DNA from: Membranipora membranacea
Lineage: Eukaryota > Bryozoa > Gymnolaemata > Cheilostomatida > Membraniporidae
Direction of reading: 5' to 3'
NCBI GenBank assembly: GCA_914767715.1
Contig: OU612071.1
Coordinates: 25,047,681-25,111,680, forward strand
DNA length: 64,000 nt
The translations under genes and the position numbers were made by a program. Below the pieces are notes generated by a model. That model did no database searches. It was not told the origin of the DNA and saw only the letters and a list, made by a program, of their open reading frames with translations. Positions 60,284-64,000 of the stretch are shown here, piece after piece; within the stretch, counting starts at the first letter, position 1; each line of letters begins with the position of its first letter.

Positions 60284-63200
60284 ATGTCAGCTTTCGGCAG
60301 GTAATAGAAGCACTACACTGTTGAGTACAATCATTGCTCACCACACCACATGAGCTGCAAAGGTGCACTGTTTGCTCCATTCTTCTCTCAGTTTGCAAGC
60401 AAGTGGGGTTATATCTTTAAGACTATCAATCCCTAGATAAGGATTCAAACACGATATTGTGCATTTTAAGCGCCACTCTGAAATTTTGGTTGATTTTTTC
60501 TTTGTTTCCTATCACACTATTTGGACTGAACAAGAACCATGACAGTTTACCTCCGTTCAATCATTCATTCTGCATTGCCACCTGGATTTCCTTTCTTAAC
60601 TATGTCCTCTTAACCTTTTTACAGCGCTCTGATCCTACTCTGTGGACTTACCTTGAGCTACGCATTCCCACCTTTTCAGGCACATATACCTAATGGAGAT
60701 GCTGTACCTAATCCATGTACCACTGATGAAGGAGATGTATGGAGTGGAGTAGGACATGAGGCTGTAGGTGGAGGAGGAATCAGGAACCCATTCGGGATAG
60801 CCTTTGCAGCAGCTAACAAGGTAAGTATCTACATTGGGTGACCTCACAGTCATATGTCTGGGCTAGCTAGACACGGATGCAGGATTAGTTTATTTTTATT
60901 GGTGAGATCTCATGATTGATGCTTCACAAATTCATATGCTTGCAGTTTGACTATTATGCCCATAAAAGTTGACGTCTACTTTTATATTAACAAAAATGTC
61001 ATGTTGTTGTTGATCATGTATGGTATTGTCTTATGTGAGAGGAGGGTATTGGTATTTTACTGTACTCTTTAGAGAACAGGTGAATGACACCTATAGTCTA
61101 CAAAGATCCCTGAAAAATTTTGATAATAATTGATAGATCACATTTTTGATGTTAGAAGGATGAGTATGTTCTATCTGTCTGTGTTGTGATTATGAGAGTG
61201 TCTTGAGTTTGAGATATGGGTGAATTGAGGGAATTGTCGGTTGAAGTTGTCCTGAGTTTTTGTGGTTTGTGGATAGCGAGAGTATTTGAGAATATTTCAC
61301 TTTTCTGAGTGGAGGAACAGAGTGTTTGTAGTTCACACAAGAATTCAGTTACCTATAACTCACAAAAAGTGAATCTCTTGGCTAGGGTAGGGTGTAACCT
61401 TATCTCAAAGGCTCTATTTTCCTTTGCTTGTTGGGCCTTATGTCAGTGGATATGATAGATGTATCTACATTATTTCACTGCAATGGAAACATGTTACAAC
61501 CATAGACTTAATAGTAAACCTAGACAAGACACTCTATAGAGCATTAGCATTGAGGCACTGAGGCATTTAATGGTGGGCGACGTAACGACATTGGAAGGTG
61601 TAGAGGCTATGATGCTATCATTGAATTTTACTGTCCAAAATCCAGGTTTTTGCTCATAACTCGATCAATTGTGATCGGATTTTGAGTTTGGAAATTTGAA
61701 TAGAATTAGCAGATTGTCCTGAACAGTTTGATACTAATTGAAGGTAAAATAATTTCTTGAAGAAGAAAAAGCATCAAGTTGATAACTAGATGCTGCTGAT
61801 TGTAAGATATGATCAAAATTGATCGAGTTATGAACAAAAAACCTTGATTATGGAGAGTAAATCAATGATAGCATCCAATAGCGTTACATTGCCCCACAAT
61901 TAAGTGCCTCACTTCAGCTGTGTATGGTGTCTGGTCTAGGTTTATTATTAAGTCTATTGTTACAACAAATTTTGTCCAATATGCAGCTAGTATTCCAGCA
62001 CAAAATAGTGTAATGTTGTAGATGTAGTTCTGATCAGATAATATGAAAAACTCTGTTGATACTATGTTGTGCCTTGCATACTTCTACAAGTGATTCGAAC
62101 GCAAATGCATACTATGCAAAACATGCTTACTTACTGGAAAGGCTCCACATACAGAACTGAAATAATCCTTTCGAGATAAAGATAAAGTATATTATCTTGA
62201 AATACATTTTTATCATGTTGCTTACTCTACCACCGAAGACATCTTTGTTTGGCTTCTAGCATATTTGGATACCTCGTGATTCAAATATTGCTCTTTAATC
62301 CATGGGAAGGTTAGTAGAAACACAAAAGTAAGAAAATTTTAATTCTCATTTTAGACATGGACAGCAGATTTATGCGCTGCAGATTCAGATAATGATGGAG
62401 AGACGAATGGAGCTGAGCTTGGAGATGCTGGGTGTGTCTTCAGCAAAGGTGAGAGGTTAGAAAATTACTGTAATCTTGTGTTTTCGCAGCTGTGCAATAA
62501 ATCAGTTAAGCCGTAGCTCCACGTAACGATGTAATCACAGGCCGATGGCATGTCTAGACATGCTCGGCCGATCTCACACTGCTACACAGGCCTATGAGTT
62601 AGTACTTGATGGTCTAGTGAGTCATAGTGGGGTAATAAATCAGGTGCCTAGATTGACCAATGAACTCCCTCAGTTCAATCGATTGACCAATGATATTTAA
62701 TGGGCGTGTTAACAAATGACCGGATATAGATGTCATATTGAATCCGGGTCTTTGTCACTTTATATCTTCACCAAATAAAATTTCAGTCTTCTGTAAAATT
62801 GATTTTCCTATGCTATACTATGGATGTCATGTCAGGACAGCTTCCATTTCCAAGTGATACAGCTATTATCTTCCATATTTTCACTACAGCACCACTCCTA
62901 TCTTTGTATCTTCTGTCTTTTTATCATAAATAGGAGGATGTGATTTTACTACAGATATTATCAACTCCTCCATTTTTGATAGCCTGTCACGATTTGATAG
63001 ATGGCGTGTTTAACCGCGTAATTATTGAAGCAAGCAATCAACAACCAATCAGCATAGAGGATCGTCCAGATCACTCGGGCAAAAGACCAACAAGTTCGAT
63101 GTCCACTTAACACGAGTAATCACTCGTGCAGATCCACCGATTAACCACTCGTGACCCCAAATCGATGTAAAAATCGTGTCATGTAGCCATAGCTTTAGAC

Positions 63201-64000
63201 AGTTAGCAATTTGGTGGCCTTTTTGACATGACAATGACATGAACGCAATACTATATCTAAAGCTCCCTATTTTGTTATAGGATTATCATGTACATTTTTG
63301 GCCAGATTAGAAAGAACCCTGGTAGATTCACATATTGCTTGCGTTCGATTCAATACAGTGTGCAAATCACCCATATTTCCCTTTCAAGTAGTAAAGGTGT
63401 AGCTCCACAGGCCTACGTTTCATTGGTAGTTGCCTACCCACGCGACGTGTCGGGACAACTCCACCAGCTACACAGGCCAACGCGTAGGTTGTGCAGTGCA
63501 AACGATGCTATATCATTGACCAATCATATTGCACTAAAAAAATTATTGTAATTGTAATTGTTATAGAATATGAGAGCCAATCAGAAAGGAGGGGTGTGAT
63601 TGTATTGACCAATCAATGAAGCGTAGGCAATGAAGCGTTGGCACAAAGACCAACATGCTGGTGTGTCTATACCGATGCAATATAGGATAACCAACGTCTA
63701 CCTATGACGTCATTCGTAGCGTCGGTTAGCTGTTACAGACATAACGTAGGCCTGTGGAGCTACACCTTATGCGACATACAAATTCTTTATCTGACACATG
63801 TGATAGCTGTCAATTTTGACTAAATCGTTTTTTTTGCAGATGGGGATGCTCCTAGTGGAGAGGCTACAGGTCACCCTGGCGTCTGTGAACCCGTGACCTC
63901 TGATGATTGTAAGACTCAGAATAACTGGCTCTCTGAATGCGCTGCTGCAGATGTAGAAAGTGATGATGAAAACACTAACGCTGCCCAGAGTGTGACAGCT
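60284..64000 (+). CDS. Temptin-like secreted protein, four exons (3' end outside the window)
   Basis: Temptin is a water-borne protein pheromone component described in the sea hare Aplysia; related proteins occur in other lophotrochozoans and elsewhere. Exons: 60284-60300, 60625-60820, 62355-62448, then from 63840 to the window end, all joined in phase. The first exon gives only MSAFG; its 'ag' plus 'c' from the next exon completes a signal peptide (MSAFGSALILLCGLTLSYA). The mature part begins FPPFQAHIPNGDAVPNPC, followed by WSGVGHEAVGGGGIRNPFG and FAAANKTWTADLCAADSDND. GETNGAELGDAGC follows, and the DSDNDGETNGAELGD stretch is an acidic calcium-loop-like motif. This matches the temptin pattern (P-N-G-x-x-V-P-x-P-C; G-x-G-H; R-N-P-F-G; D-x-D-x-D-G-x-T-N-G-x-E-L-G-D). 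A further acidic, cysteine-bearing region (CEPVTSDDC, WLSEC) continues past the window, so the protein is longer than the roughly 100-residue mature Aplysia temptin. Confidence 0.88.
61492..61966. mobile_element. ~475-bp element with ~190-bp imperfect inverted repeats
   Basis: The left arm (tgttacaaccatagacttaa, later gatgctatcattgaattt and cataactcgatcaatt) is inverted in the right arm (aattgatcgagttatg, aaatcaatgatagcatc, ttaagtctattgttaca). Pairing covers nearly the whole element with small indels. Located in intron 2 of the temptin-like gene. It would transcribe into a long hairpin RNA. Non-autonomous; no transposase. Confidence 0.8.
62506..62660. repeat. Diverged relative of the 63.4-kb MITE
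   Basis: gtagctccacgtaacgatgt, then cacaggcc and ctacacaggcctatgag, resemble parts of the element at 63394-63767 (gtagctccacaggcctacg, ctacacaggccaacgcg). A possible inverse end lies near 63175-63205 (catgtagccatagcttta). If so, the whole 62506-63205 interval may be a larger, older family member. Confidence 0.4.
63394..63767. mobile_element. 374-bp MITE, AAGG...CCT ends, TA target-site duplication
   Basis: aaggtgtagctccacaggcc plus tacgtt at the left is inverted as aacgtaggcctgtggagcta plus cacct at the right, a nearly perfect repeat of about 26 bases. TA flanks both sides (63392-63393, 63768-63769). The interior has several attggtca/tgaccaat words. Termini have the same AAGGT/ACCT form and TA flank as the element at 40958-41165. 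Lies in the third intron of the temptin-like gene. Confidence 0.8.

Overview
The window is animal nuclear DNA. It is AT-rich, with long non-coding stretches and genes split into small exons with GT-AG introns. The gene content (a temptin-family secreted protein, small secreted C-type lectins, an NPDC1 homologue and a monocarboxylate transporter) points to a lophotrochozoan, most likely a mollusc. The species cannot be read from the sequence. No prokaryotic signatures (operons, Shine-Dalgarno-led genes, CRISPR arrays) were seen.

Layout. 0.7-3.6 kb (minus): complete six-exon coding sequence of an SLC16-type monocarboxylate transporter. 6.3-7.3 kb (plus): three phase-compatible exons of an unrecognised gene. 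7.4-18.8 kb: no convincing gene; foldback elements, a MITE, a miRNA-like hairpin, a tRNA-headed SINE and a ~350-bp tandem array interrupted by another tRNA-like insert. 18.9-20.4 kb (minus): three phase-compatible exons of a second unrecognised gene. 24.1-41.7 kb (plus): ten coding exons of NPDC1, total 431 codons plus stop, with several inverted-repeat elements and a G-rich minisatellite in the introns. 44.4-44.9 kb (plus): last exon of an unrecognised multi-pass membrane protein.

45.2-56.5 kb is a C-type lectin cluster. An intact four-coding-exon gene lies on the minus strand (48.0-50.0 kb). A head-to-head inverted copy on the plus strand (54.2-56.5 kb) carries three in-frame stops and a lost splice donor. 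A third, lone terminal exon (45.2-45.5 kb) has an offset one-base insertion and deletion that creates a stop. Homology between the two arms continues through both promoters into the spacer, so this is a large inverted duplication in which one arm died.

56.8-59.3 kb (minus): a degraded non-LTR retrotransposon with endonuclease and reverse-transcriptase remains. 60.3 kb to the window edge (plus): four exons of a temptin-like secreted protein (3' end outside the window), with three inverted-repeat elements in its introns.

The genes have no evident shared pathway. What is shared is extracellular or membrane location: signal peptides on the lectin, NPDC1 and temptin, and multi-pass membrane proteins at 0.7 and 44.4 kb. 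All exon models were built by eye from splice motifs and reading phase and have no transcript support.
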